Source of the DNA: Spirosoma profusum
GTDB lineage: Bacteria; Bacteroidota; Bacteroidia; Cytophagales; Spirosomataceae
DNA: 64,000 nucleotides
Direction of reading: 5' to 3'
NCBI RefSeq assembly: GCF_014699005.1
Contig: NZ_JACWZY010000008.1
Coordinates: 124,001-188,000 of the forward strand
The notes under the pieces were generated by a model. That model saw nothing but the letters and a program-made list of their open reading frames with translations, had not been told where the DNA came from and made no database searches. The translations under genes and the position numbers were made by a program. This document shows, in pieces, positions 49,606 to 57,877 of this stretch. The stretch's first letter is position 1; each line of letters begins with the position of its first letter.

Positions 49606-50741
49606 TTTTGTGCGGTGGTTACAGCCTGACCATCCCGAATTTCTTCCGACGCCGACCGAACAATTGGCATACCGGGCTGGAGCTCACCAAAAACTTCGAC
49701 CAGGCTATCCACTACGTTACCCTTCTGCACCGAAATCCACTGTGCCCTGTTGTCGATTACACGTATCACGAACATTTTTTCGCTGGAATTTACCACGGCT
49801 GTCGACGGTACGAACATCGTTTTGCTTGTACGGATCATTGGCATTTGCACCTCGGCATACATACCGGCCTTCAGTTCATGACCGGTATTTGCTACGTCGA
49901 ACTCGGCCATCATGGAGCGATTTGCTTCGACTAAACTCTGCGCCGAACGGGCTAATTTCGCGTTGAAACGACGTTCTGGCAGGGCCGCTACGGTAAAGGC
50001 AACCGAACTCTTTGGGGGTAACTGATTGGCAAATGTCTCAGGAACAGCTACGGTAAGCCGTAGAGTACGACTATCTTCCAGCACGAACAGAGGTTTTCCA
50101 CTTTCGCCCGCACCAACCAGTGCGCCGGGACTGATGTTCCGCTCAATGACGATGCCATCGAAGGGAGCCGTGATTGTCAGATATTGCCGGAATTGTGATT
50201 TGGCCTGCAAATTGGATTGTGAAGCCTGCACCGTGCCACGCGCCACCGCGACCATCGCACTATCCGCCTGCATTCGGGCCTGTACCTGGTCGATTTCGTT
50301 GGCGGAAACGGCCCCTTCGGTTTTCGCCGTTTGCAGAATTCGCTGGTAAATGAGTCGGCTGGCGCGAGCGCGGGTGGTTTGTTCTACCAATGTAGCCTGT
50401 TGCGCCTGTAATTGTGCCTGTGCCTGATTCAGTTCCGACAGCACTTCGGGGGCATCGAGTTGCGCCAGTACCTGCCCTTTACGCACGGGAGTTCCTCGAT
50501 CGACGGTAATATCCCGCACGAAGCCTTTTACTTTGGCATAGATACTCACCCGGTTCCAGGGCTTCAGTTCACCGGGTAGTGTTACGTGCTTATTGGGCTG
50601 AAGCGATTGCACCGTTGTTGTGACAACCTGCTGAATAGTAGGCTCTTTGCTGGCGGGTTTATCATCGCTGTTTGCCGTTGAACAAGCCGCCATGCCGAAA
50701 GCGATTCCCACCGGTATGATAAGCGTTAAAATCGGTTTCAT
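49602..50741 (-). CDS. RND efflux periplasmic adaptor (membrane fusion protein)
   Basis: 379 residues with a lipoprotein-type signal (MKPILTLIIPVGIAFGMAAC, Cys20). HlyD/AcrA-type parts: a lipoyl half (VSIYAKVKGFVRDITVDRGTPVRKGQVLAQLDAPE), a coiled-coil hairpin (about 105-180: ELNQAQAQLQAQQATLVEQT), second lipoyl half (TITAPFDGIVIERNISPGALV), and a beta-barrel end. It bridges permease and outer membrane channel. It follows the permease with a small palindrome between (50806-50843), and precedes a lipoprotein with an ATGA overlap. Confidence 0.94.
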   Translation of the reverse strand: MKPILTLIIPVGIAFGMAACSTANSDDKPASKEPTIQQVVTTTVQSLQPNKHVTLPGELKPWNRVSIYAKVKGFVRDITVDRGTPVRKGQVLAQLDAPEVLSELNQAQAQLQAQQATLVEQTTRARASRLIYQRILQTAKTEGAVSANEIDQVQARMQADSAMVAVARGTVQASQSNLQAKSQFRQYLTITAPFDGIVIERNISPGALVGAGESGKPLFVLEDSRTLRLTVAVPETFANQLPPKSSVAFTVAALPERRFNAKLARSAQSLVEANRSMMAEFDVANTGHELKAGMYAEVQMPMIRTSKTMFVPSTAVVNSSEKMFVIRVIDNRAQWISVQKGNVVDSLVEVFGELQPGMPIVRSASEEIRDGQAVTTAQK

Positions 50742-50805
50742 AAGGAAAGTAGTTGAATCTCTTGGTTATCGAATTTTGTAATGTTAAATCTTATATGATA
50801 CCCGA

Positions 50806-50843
50806 TTCACCCCTAAATCCCCTTCAGGGGATTTAGGGGTGAA
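50806..50843. repeat. perfect palindrome inside the efflux operon
   Basis: Arms 50806-50823 and 50826-50843 are 18-bp exact complements with a 2-nt centre, built from CACCCCTAAATCCCC. It ends 5 bp before the permease stop (50848) on the minus strand, so lies between permease and adaptor genes of one operon. It shares a word with the palindrome at 48923-49024. Confidence 0.9.
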
Positions 50844-50847
50844 GGTT

Positions 50848-53800
50848 TTATAGACTATGATTTAATTCCTGAGCCTCCTCACGATAGTACTGACTTTCAG
50901 GATCTTCCGGGTCAAGCGATATGGACTGGGTCGATGCTTTGCCCTGCAATTGCGTGAATACACACGGCAGTACGAGCAAAGCCGCCAACGTAGAAGCAAT
51001 CAATCCACCAATAACGGCCTGACCCAGCGGGGCAATCTGATCGCCACCCTCTCCTAGTCCCGATGCCATAGGAACCATACCGGCAATCATGGCAATACTG
51101 GTCATGAGAATCGGGCGAATCCGGCTGTTGGCCGCCAACATAGCCGCTTTCCGAGGGTTCTTAATGTCCAGGCGGAGGTTTTCGGCATTCGTCACCATCA
51201 GAATGGCGTTCGCTACTGATACACCCACCGACATGATCAGACCCATGTACGATTGCAGGTTCAACGTAGCACCACACGCCAGCAGCATCAGCAGTGCGCC
51301 CGCCACCACGGCCGGAATAGCCGCCAGAATGACGAGAGACAACTTAAACGATTGATAGTTAGCGGCCAGCAATAAGAAAATAATCACAATAGCTACCAGC
51401 AGGCCCGTTTGCAGGCTGCTCAACGTATCGGCCAGCAGGCTGGTTTGTCCACCCATTTCGACCAGCACACCACGCGGAGGCTCGCCAGCTTCTTTAATGG
51501 CGTTCTCAACGGCTTTCTGCGCAGAACCAAGGTCTTTTTTCTGCAGATTCGCCGTGATCGTCACCAGCCGGTTCGGGCCAGCGCGGTCATATTCACCGGG
51601 GGCTGTTCCTTCTGAGAACGTAGCAACATCGGACAATAGCGGGCGCATTTCGCCACTTTTCAACGGGATATTACCAATGTCGCTGGCACTGCTCATCTGG
51701 TATTCAGGAATTTGTACCTGCACCTGATACGCCAGCCCTTTCGACTCATCGAGCCATAAATTTTTGTCTGTAAACCGGCTCGACGACGTAGCAGCCACCA
51801 TCGAACGAGCTACCTGCGTGGACGTAACGCCGAGCTGACCGGCCCGTTCCCGGTTCAGCGTTACGTTCAGAATGGGGTATTTCAGCGGCTGAGCAATCTG
51901 AACGTCGCGCAGGAAGTCAATTTTCGCCATCCGTTCCCGAATCTTGTTCGCAAACCGACCGGCTTCGTTCAGGTCTTTAGCGGCTACTGTCACCTCGATC
52001 GGCGTGGAAGCGCCCTGACTCATGATTTTGTCGGTCAGTTCGATCGGTTCGAATGAGATGCTGGCCGTTGGTAAGGCTTTGGCGATACGTTGCCGAAGCT
52101 CCTCCTTCAAGTCATCCATTTTTACATGATGCTCTTCGCTCAGCGACACCTGCAAAACGGCTTCGTGCGGTCCGCTGTTGAACACGAAAATATTGGACGT
52201 ACCGTAGCTGGATGGAACCGTACCGACGTAGGCCGACGAAATTTCGACACCGTCTTTTCCAACGGCTTCTTTAATAATATCCAGCACTTTCAGCGTGGCC
52301 ACCTCGGTACGTTCGACCCGCGTTCCGTCGGGAATACGAAGGCGCATTTGAAATTGGTGGCTATTTCCATGCGGCAGAATATCCGTACCAATCACCATAA
52401 AACACACGACAATAATCGCCAGACTACCAATCAGATAACCGCCCACTACCAGCCCACGTCGATCCAGAATTTTTTCGAGCGTGGCGGTATATCGCTGCTT
52501 GAATCGCTCAAATCCTTTGGCGTTTTCAACCGGTTTCTCGTCCTCTATCATGTGGAGTTCGCGGTCATCGAGGGCCAGTGTGGGCGCTTCGTGTTCGGGG
52601 TGGCTTTTGAGTAGCCAGTTTGCCAATACCGGAACGAACGTCTGCGAGAGCAGGAACGACGCAATCATGGCGAAACCTACTGAGAGTGAGAGTGGTAGAA
52701 ACATCGAACGCGGTACGCCGTTCATTACAAAAGCGGGCGCGAACACGGCCAGAATTGCCAGTAGAATCAGGAATTCAGGGAACACAATTTCCTTACACGC
52801 ATCCCAGATGGCCGTAGCTTTAGGCTTGCCCATTTCCAGGTGCTGGTGAATGTTTTCGATAGTCACCGTGGCCTGGTCGACCAGAATCCCAATGGCAAGG
52901 GCCAGCCCCGACAAGGTCATGATGTTGATGGTTTGCCCGAACAGATTGAGCATAATCACCGCCGACAAAATAGAAATCGGGATGGTCACGACCACGATAA
53001 TCACACTACGCCAATCGCGCAGGAAAAGCAGCACCATAAGTCCGGTTAAAATAGCTCCCAGAATTCCCTCTGTGACCAGACTTTTGAGGGCGTTTGTTAC
53101 GTAGACAGACTGGTCAAATTCGTAGGAAATCTTTACGTCTTCTGGTACGGCTGCCTGCAATTCGGGCAGGGCTTTCCGAAGGTTATTCACTACGTCAAGG
53201 GTCGATGCGTCAGATTTTTTAACGACCGGGATATACACTGCCCGCCGACCATTTACCAGGGCATAGCTTACCGTTACGTCGGCGCCGTCTTCTACCGTAC
53301 CAATATCCCGAACAAACACCGTAGGGCCAGAACCAACACGTATTGGAATATTCAGGAAATCTTCGGGGCGTTTCACCAGCGAGTTTACGGGTGTCATCAG
53401 CGTTTTCTCCCCAATCCGGATGTTACCGGCTGGCGAAGGCTGGTTATTGGTGACAATCGAACGTATCACTTCTTCGGGCGTAAGCTGGTAACTACGTACC
53501 CGTTGCGGATCGACCCGGACAATTACCGTCCGTTGGTTACCACCGAACGGCGGAGGACTGGAAACGCCGGGAATGCGCGAGAACATGGGCCGCACCCGGG
53601 ACGACGCAAAATCCTGAATTTCATTCAGCGAACGCGTTTGACTTTCAAAAACCAGTTGCCCCACCGGCACCGAACTGGCATCGAACCGGACCACCTGCGG
53701 AGGGACAGTTCCTTCCGGCATGTACGCTTTGGCGCGTGATACGTTGTTGGCCACTTCGGCTGCTGCCTGCGCCATATCGGTGCCGGGGTAAAACGAGAGT

Positions 53801-54078
53801 TTGATCAGCGACAATCCCTGAATCGTTTTTACGTCGATGTCGCGAATTCCCGATACGTAGAGAAAGTGGTCCTGATAGCGCGTGGCAATGAAACCATCCA
53901 TCTGGTCGGGCGCCATACCACCGTATGGCTGTACTACGTAAATGGTCGGTAAATCGAGGCTGGGGAAAATATCGACCGGAATGGTAAATAGTGACAGGAT
54001 GGAGAAGAAGAGAATTCCCATCACAGCTACTACCACCGATATGGGTTTCCGAAGCGCAGAACGAATGATGTTGTACAT
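50848..54078 (-). CDS. RND efflux permease (HAE1/AcrB-like)
   Basis: 1076 residues, twelve membrane segments with two large periplasmic loops, the AcrB plan. N-terminus KPISVVVAVMGILFFSILSLFTIPVDIFPSLDLP, and later ILSAVIMLNLFGQTINIMTLSGLALAIGILVDQATVTIENIHQ. In AcrB TM4 has Asp407-Asp408. Here the pair is Asp401-Gln402, so the proton relay is altered. The conserved second half of TM10-12 is visible (LSLVILAAIPAVVAGALLMLL, MGLIMSVGVSVANAILMVTNAE). It probably exports drugs or lipids with the adaptor and TolC-like partner. It lies in an operon with both. Its regulator is probably the divergent two-component system at 55806-57751. Confidence 0.95.
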   Translation of the reverse strand: MYNIIRSALRKPISVVVAVMGILFFSILSLFTIPVDIFPSLDLPTIYVVQPYGGMAPDQMDGFIATRYQDHFLYVSGIRDIDVKTIQGLSLIKLSFYPGTDMAQAAAEVANNVSRAKAYMPEGTVPPQVVRFDASSVPVGQLVFESQTRSLNEIQDFASSRVRPMFSRIPGVSSPPPFGGNQRTVIVRVDPQRVRSYQLTPEEVIRSIVTNNQPSPAGNIRIGEKTLMTPVNSLVKRPEDFLNIPIRVGSGPTVFVRDIGTVEDGADVTVSYALVNGRRAVYIPVVKKSDASTLDVVNNLRKALPELQAAVPEDVKISYEFDQSVYVTNALKSLVTEGILGAILTGLMVLLFLRDWRSVIIVVVTIPISILSAVIMLNLFGQTINIMTLSGLALAIGILVDQATVTIENIHQHLEMGKPKATAIWDACKEIVFPEFLILLAILAVFAPAFVMNGVPRSMFLPLSLSVGFAMIASFLLSQTFVPVLANWLLKSHPEHEAPTLALDDRELHMIEDEKPVENAKGFERFKQRYTATLEKILDRRGLVVGGYLIGSLAIIVVCFMVIGTDILPHGNSHQFQMRLRIPDGTRVERTEVATLKVLDIIKEAVGKDGVEISSAYVGTVPSSYGTSNIFVFNSGPHEAVLQVSLSEEHHVKMDDLKEELRQRIAKALPTASISFEPIELTDKIMSQGASTPIEVTVAAKDLNEAGRFANKIRERMAKIDFLRDVQIAQPLKYPILNVTLNRERAGQLGVTSTQVARSMVAATSSSRFTDKNLWLDESKGLAYQVQVQIPEYQMSSASDIGNIPLKSGEMRPLLSDVATFSEGTAPGEYDRAGPNRLVTITANLQKKDLGSAQKAVENAIKEAGEPPRGVLVEMGGQTSLLADTLSSLQTGLLVAIVIIFLLLAANYQSFKLSLVILAAIPAVVAGALLMLLACGATLNLQSYMGLIMSVGVSVANAILMVTNAENLRLDIKNPRKAAMLAANSRIRPILMTSIAMIAGMVPMASGLGEGGDQIAPLGQAVIGGLIASTLAALLVLPCVFTQLQGKASTQSISLDPEDPESQYYREEAQELNHSL

Positions 54079-54110
54079 AGGTTTTTACAGGTTTCTATTG
54101 TCGTAGGGAC

Positions 54111-54232
54111 CGGTCCGCCGTTGCGGAGGCATGCCTTGTCTCATATGCGTCAGCAACGAACCGTTCGGACTAATAAACTATCCGGGTCAATTGACCATCC
54201 GGTCTGAGACAAGGTATGCCTTGTCTCTACAA
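54111..54232. repeat. mosaic palindromic gap between tolC-like gene and permease
   Basis: A 16-bp repeat GGCATGCCTTGTCTCA (54128-54143) matches the complement at 54205-54220 with one mismatch. The right copy is itself self-paired (GAGACAAGG/CCTTGTCTC). Between them lies a perfect palindrome GGTCAATTGACC (54185-54196). The left flank includes GGTCCGCCGTTGCGG, the complement of a 15-mer in the family A element at 32515-32585. Confidence 0.7.
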
Positions 54233-55621
54233 TGCATTCATAAACAGGGATAAATCACCTTCTGCGGCTGCTTTCAGCAATAGAAATCGCCAGACGTTAC
54301 TGGTGGTAACGTAGCCATCGACTTCGGCGCGATTGAGGGTTACGACACTTTGCAACAGCGTCGGCAAATCGGTCAGGCCACTCTCGTAGCGAGATTTGGC
54401 CTGGTTGTACGCTTGTCGGGCGGCTCGTAGCTGAATAGGTGCCTGTCGGGCTTGCTCCAACGCCAACTGATATTGAATGTCGGCTTCCTGATATTGGCGG
54501 CTGATCTGGAGCCGTTGCGTGTTGAATACCTGCCGGGCGCGCTCAACTTGAAATTGCTCGGCCTGGAAATCATGGCGGGTACGTAGCATACCAGTTATAT
54601 TCCAGCGAGCAACCACGCCAAGCAGGTAATTACCAACCTGATAGCCTAAGCCACCCAGTTGATTGGGGAGGAAAACATCGCCCTGATTCGAAAATCCTGA
54701 ACCTCGCGCATTACCAACACCAACCAGCGAAATCATAGGCAGCCCCGCCCGCTGACTGGCTATGCTACGTGCCGCAGACAGGTTTATTTGTGACTGAAAC
54801 AGACGTAACGTTGGATTTTTGGGAGACAGTGAATCCGACTTGAAATCGCCCAAAGGCAGAGCGGTATAGAAACGCATGCTATCCAGTTGCAGATCGGGCT
54901 GGAGCTGGCCGGTCAGTTCGGAGAGTTGTAAGCGCTGCACCTGTTCGCGCTGACGACTTTCGAGCAGCAGCAGTCGTGCCCGAACGGCTTCGGCAGTAGC
55001 GAGAGAACTGTCTACACCCGCCCGCATCCCCGAACGAACACCTGCATCGACAATGCGCTTGAACGCCTGCGCCCGCTCCAGATTGCTCTGCTGAATTTGT
55101 ACTAATTTCTGACCTATCAGTGTTAGCACATAGGCATCGATGGTACGTACCTGATGCTGAAAAATTTCGTTTTCGTATTCAGCCTGACTACGTTGGTAAT
55201 CGGCTTTTGCTACGTTCACGTTCGCCCGAACGCGCCCGAACGTAACGGCCCGCCATTCGATGGATGCGCTGGTAAAACTGCCAAAACTTGCCTGCGAAAG
55301 AGCCGTTTGGCGAACCCCACCTGACGTAGAGATGTTGATGCTCTCGTTTGGAAAAAAAGAACCGTTGAGGCTGTTGCTGGTCGCGTAATTATACTGATGC
55401 TGCGCCAGCATAATCGGCAGAAATTCCACCTCACTAGCCTGAATTCGGCGTTGGGCGCTATTTATATTAGCTTGTCGGGCCTTTAGCAAGGGATACTGCC
55501 GAACACTCTGATCGAGAAGCTGATTTAGATTCTGGCGCTGCCCTGCTGCCAGTTGCGGTAAAATAACCGCAATAAAAAATAGCAAACGTAGCGTTACGGA
55601 AGTTATGCGTGCAATCATCAT
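54227..55621 (-). CDS. TolC-family outer membrane efflux channel
   Basis: 464 residues from the ATG at 55621 (the frame opens at a TTG at 55672). A signal peptide (SVTLRLLFFIAVILPQLAAG) then two OEP repeats of long amphipathic helices. Tell-tale pieces: LNQLLDQSVRQYPLLKARQANINSAQRRI, ANVNVAKADYQRSQAEYENEIF, QALVLLESRQREQV-like and RAARQAYNQAKSRYESGLTDLPTLLQSVVTLNRAE at the C-terminus. It forms the outer-membrane duct of the efflux pump with permease and adaptor. It is first in the minus-strand operon. A promoter with a perfect 23-bp repeat arm (55682-55704) lies upstream, shared with the divergent response regulator. Confidence 0.94.
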   Translation of the reverse strand: MMIARITSVTLRLLFFIAVILPQLAAGQRQNLNQLLDQSVRQYPLLKARQANINSAQRRIQASEVEFLPIMLAQHQYNYATSNSLNGSFFPNESINISTSGGVRQTALSQASFGSFTSASIEWRAVTFGRVRANVNVAKADYQRSQAEYENEIFQHQVRTIDAYVLTLIGQKLVQIQQSNLERAQAFKRIVDAGVRSGMRAGVDSSLATAEAVRARLLLLESRQREQVQRLQLSELTGQLQPDLQLDSMRFYTALPLGDFKSDSLSPKNPTLRLFQSQINLSAARSIASQRAGLPMISLVGVGNARGSGFSNQGDVFLPNQLGGLGYQVGNYLLGVVARWNITGMLRTRHDFQAEQFQVERARQVFNTQRLQISRQYQEADIQYQLALEQARQAPIQLRAARQAYNQAKSRYESGLTDLPTLLQSVVTLNRAEVDGYVTTSNVWRFLLLKAAAEGDLSLFMNAL

Positions 55622-55681
55622 AGCTGAGTATCGAGCCCGTCGGAGCTGATTCGTGGTCAACGATGGTCGCAAAGCAAAAGA

Positions 55682-55773
55682 CCAATTCTGGAAACATTTA
55701 GGAATTTCCCCGATTGGGTTAATTTTCAGTTAATAACGACGAAAAATCCCTTCCTAAATGTTTCCAGAATTGG
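55682..55773. promoter_or_regulatory. perfect 23-bp inverted repeat across the divergent efflux / two-component promoters
   Basis: Arms 55682-55704 (CCAATTCTGGAAACATTTAG then GAA) and 55751-55773, exact complements with a 46-bp spacer. Reading outward, each arm is followed by a -7-like box: TACTTTCG (55778-55785, toward the response regulator) and TGCTTTG on the minus strand (about 55670-55677, toward the tolC-like gene). So both promoters carry the same 23-bp sequence at the same place, covering the -33 region. Confidence 0.75.
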
Positions 55774-55805
55774 GCAATACTTTCGTTTTTATTTGGGAGC
55801 GATGT

Positions 55806-56483
55806 ATGAAAGTATTAATTGTCGAAGATGAGCAGGGGCTGGCCGAAAGCATTACCGATTATATGGCCAAAGAAGGTTATGTCTGCGAAGTAAGTGCTAC
55901 GTTTCGGGATGCTGACGAACGTATTTATCTCTATAATTACGATTGCGTCATCGTCGATCTAACCCTTCCGGATGGCGATGGACTTCAACTGATTCAGAAT
56001 CTGAAACGGCTAATTGCGACTACCGGAGTTATTATCATTTCGGCACGTAACGCACTGGAAGACAAACTCAAAGGTCTAGAAATCGGCTCTGATGATTACC
56101 TGAGTAAACCGTTTCATTTGTCGGAATTGAACGCGCGGGTGAAATCATTGCTACGTCGTCGGCAGTTTGGCGGACATACCGAAATTCGATTTGGTAACAT
56201 TCAGGTAGTACCAAATACTCGAATGGTCTATATAAATGGTCAGCCGACACCATTATCGCGGAAAGAATATGATTTACTGCTGTATTTTTTGTCGAACGTA
56301 GATATTGTATTAACTAAAGCGTCCATTGCTGAACATCTGTGGGGCGATAACATCGATTCAGCCGATTCGTTAGACATGGTATACTCACACATTAAAAACC
56401 TACGCCGAAAACTGTTGAGTAAGGGAGCCGATGATTATGTGCAATCTGTTTACGGCATCGGTTATAAATTTGGCTTACGTTGA
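55806..56483 (+). CDS. OmpR/PhoB-family response regulator
   Basis: 225 residues from the ATG at 55806 (the frame extends to 55758 but the first 16 residues lie in the operator region). Receiver domain (about 1-115): MKVLIVEDEQGLAESITDYM, phospho-acceptor Asp51 in VIVDLTLPDGDG, Lys in YLSKPF. C-terminal winged-helix DNA-binding domain (about 130-225): PLSRKEYDLLLYFLSNVD, then HIKNLRRKLLSKG and VYGIGYKFGLR. It is followed by a sensor kinase overlapping by four bases. It is divergent from the efflux operon, which it probably controls. Confidence 0.96.
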   Translation: MKVLIVEDEQGLAESITDYMAKEGYVCEVSATFRDADERIYLYNYDCVIVDLTLPDGDGLQLIQNLKRLIATTGVIIISARNALEDKLKGLEIGSDDYLSKPFHLSELNARVKSLLRRRQFGGHTEIRFGNIQVVPNTRMVYINGQPTPLSRKEYDLLLYFLSNVDIVLTKASIAEHLWGDNIDSADSLDMVYSHIKNLRRKLLSKGADDYVQSVYGIGYKFGLR

Positions 56484-57751
56484 AACTATTGGCCCAAACC
56501 AACCGGATTTACTTCATTTTCTCGCTGGTACTTTACCTGCTGACGGCCTTTGCCATTTACCAGATTGTCCGATTATTGATTTATGACGAAGTCGAGAGCC
56601 GTCTGAAGGTTGAAAAACGGGATTTTGAAGCGTATATACGTACCCATAATAATTGGTCAAGTATTCCCTATTTTGTCGAGAATAAAATTGAGGTTACGCG
56701 TGCGGAGCCAACAACGCAGGTTAAGGAAGTTTTCAGTGATACGTTGATTCTTAATCGATACGACAACGAATTAATACCCTTTCGTCAGCTTACTTTCTAC
56801 GAATCCATCGACGGCGTGATACATCGGGTAGCCATCCGAAAGTCGCTCATTCAATCATATCGGCTCATCGAAGCGGTATCGCTGACGATGGTGCTCTTTT
56901 TAGGCGTATTGCTGCTTGGCATGTTTTGGTTTCAGGGAAAGTTGTCGGAACGTATCTGGCGTCCATTTTACAATACGTTAGCACGTATCAAGCAATTTGA
57001 CTTAAGTCATAACGCATCTCTGAACCTCGAACAGCCGACGATCAATGAGTTTCGGGAGTTAAACCAAGTGTTGCAGAAAATGGCCGATAAAATGCAGCAC
57101 GACTATCGGAATCTGAAAGAATTCACGGAAAATGCCTCGCACGAGATGCAGACTCCCCTTGCGCTGATCAATGCTAAAGTCGAACAATTAATTCAGTCGG
57201 AGAAGTTAACGAACCAGCAGACGCATTGGATTGACGGGATTTATCAGGCTTCCCGACGGATGTCGCGGTTAAATCAGGGGTTATTGTTGCTGGCTAAAAT
57301 TGAAAACAGGCAGTTTGCTGACGTTCAGCCTGTTGACCTGACAGATGAGCTAATTCAGCGGCTTATGGACGTAGAGGAAATTCTACTGCACAAGCACATC
57401 AAAACAACTATCGAATTAGAAGCACCGTTTCAAACCCTGCTCCCTCCCCTACTGGCTGAAAGTCTGCTTAACAATCTGGTTAGCAACGCCATACGGCACA
57501 ATCAATCAGGAGGTTGCATCCAGGTACGTTCGTCTGCGCACCAGCTTCAATTAAGTAACACAGGTCTTGAGTTGCAGACCGATCCTGAAACGTTATTCAA
57601 GCGTTTTAAAAAGGAGTCTGGTGAACATGAGTCGGTTGGCTTAGGGCTCGCCATCGTGAAGCTGATTTGTGATACGTATCAGTTATCTGTTACGTATCAG
57701 TACGAGGCAGGAATGCACACGCTTACGCTCGAAAAGGTTCATCAGGTGTGA
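56480..57751 (+). CDS. two-component sensor histidine kinase
   Basis: 423 residues starting at a TTG (56480) in TTGA, overlapping the response regulator stop TGA (56481-56483). No ATG is available before the first membrane segment (IYFIFSLVLYLLTAFAIY). A periplasmic loop (about 40-125) precedes a second membrane segment (VSLTMVLFLGVLLLGMFWF), a HAMP-like piece, HisKA with NASHEMQTPLALINAKVEQL (His in SHEMQTP), and a HATPase with NNLVSNAIRHNQSGG and GLGLAIVKLI. Probably the partner of the regulator. Translational coupling is implied by the overlap. Confidence 0.93.
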   Translation: MKLLAQTNRIYFIFSLVLYLLTAFAIYQIVRLLIYDEVESRLKVEKRDFEAYIRTHNNWSSIPYFVENKIEVTRAEPTTQVKEVFSDTLILNRYDNELIPFRQLTFYESIDGVIHRVAIRKSLIQSYRLIEAVSLTMVLFLGVLLLGMFWFQGKLSERIWRPFYNTLARIKQFDLSHNASLNLEQPTINEFRELNQVLQKMADKMQHDYRNLKEFTENASHEMQTPLALINAKVEQLIQSEKLTNQQTHWIDGIYQASRRMSRLNQGLLLLAKIENRQFADVQPVDLTDELIQRLMDVEEILLHKHIKTTIELEAPFQTLLPPLLAESLLNNLVSNAIRHNQSGGCIQVRSSAHQLQLSNTGLELQTDPETLFKRFKKESGEHESVGLGLAIVKLICDTYQLSVTYQYEAGMHTLTLEKVHQV

Positions 57752-57766
57752 AGAGTTGATTGAGGT

Positions 57767-57874
57767 ATTGCTGGCGCGAAGGGCTTCGACAGGCTCAGCC
57801 TGACAGTCTACTTAACTTTATTGACTCAAGCGTCTTGTCAGGCTGAGCCTGTCGAAGCCCTTCGCGCCAGCAAT
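57767..57874. repeat. long perfect inverted repeat, family B
   Basis: Arms 57767-57805 and 57836-57874 are 39-bp exact complements around a 30-nt loop. Arm: ATTGCTGGCGCGAAGGG then CTTCGACAGGCTCAGCCTGACA. It lies between the convergent sensor kinase (stop 57751) and the tamB gene (57878). Compared with the copy at 35512-35618 the outer part has several substitutions, all mirrored in both arms. Confidence 0.95.
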
Positions 57875-57877
57875 TCG

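Noticed and set aside
52090..52614. 174-codon open frame opposite the RND permease
   Set aside because: The permease frame is complete with twelve membrane segments.
35512..57874. Insertion sequences bounded by family B repeats
   Set aside because: No transposase lies between or near the copies, and each copy is a self-contained palindrome, not a terminal repeat pair.
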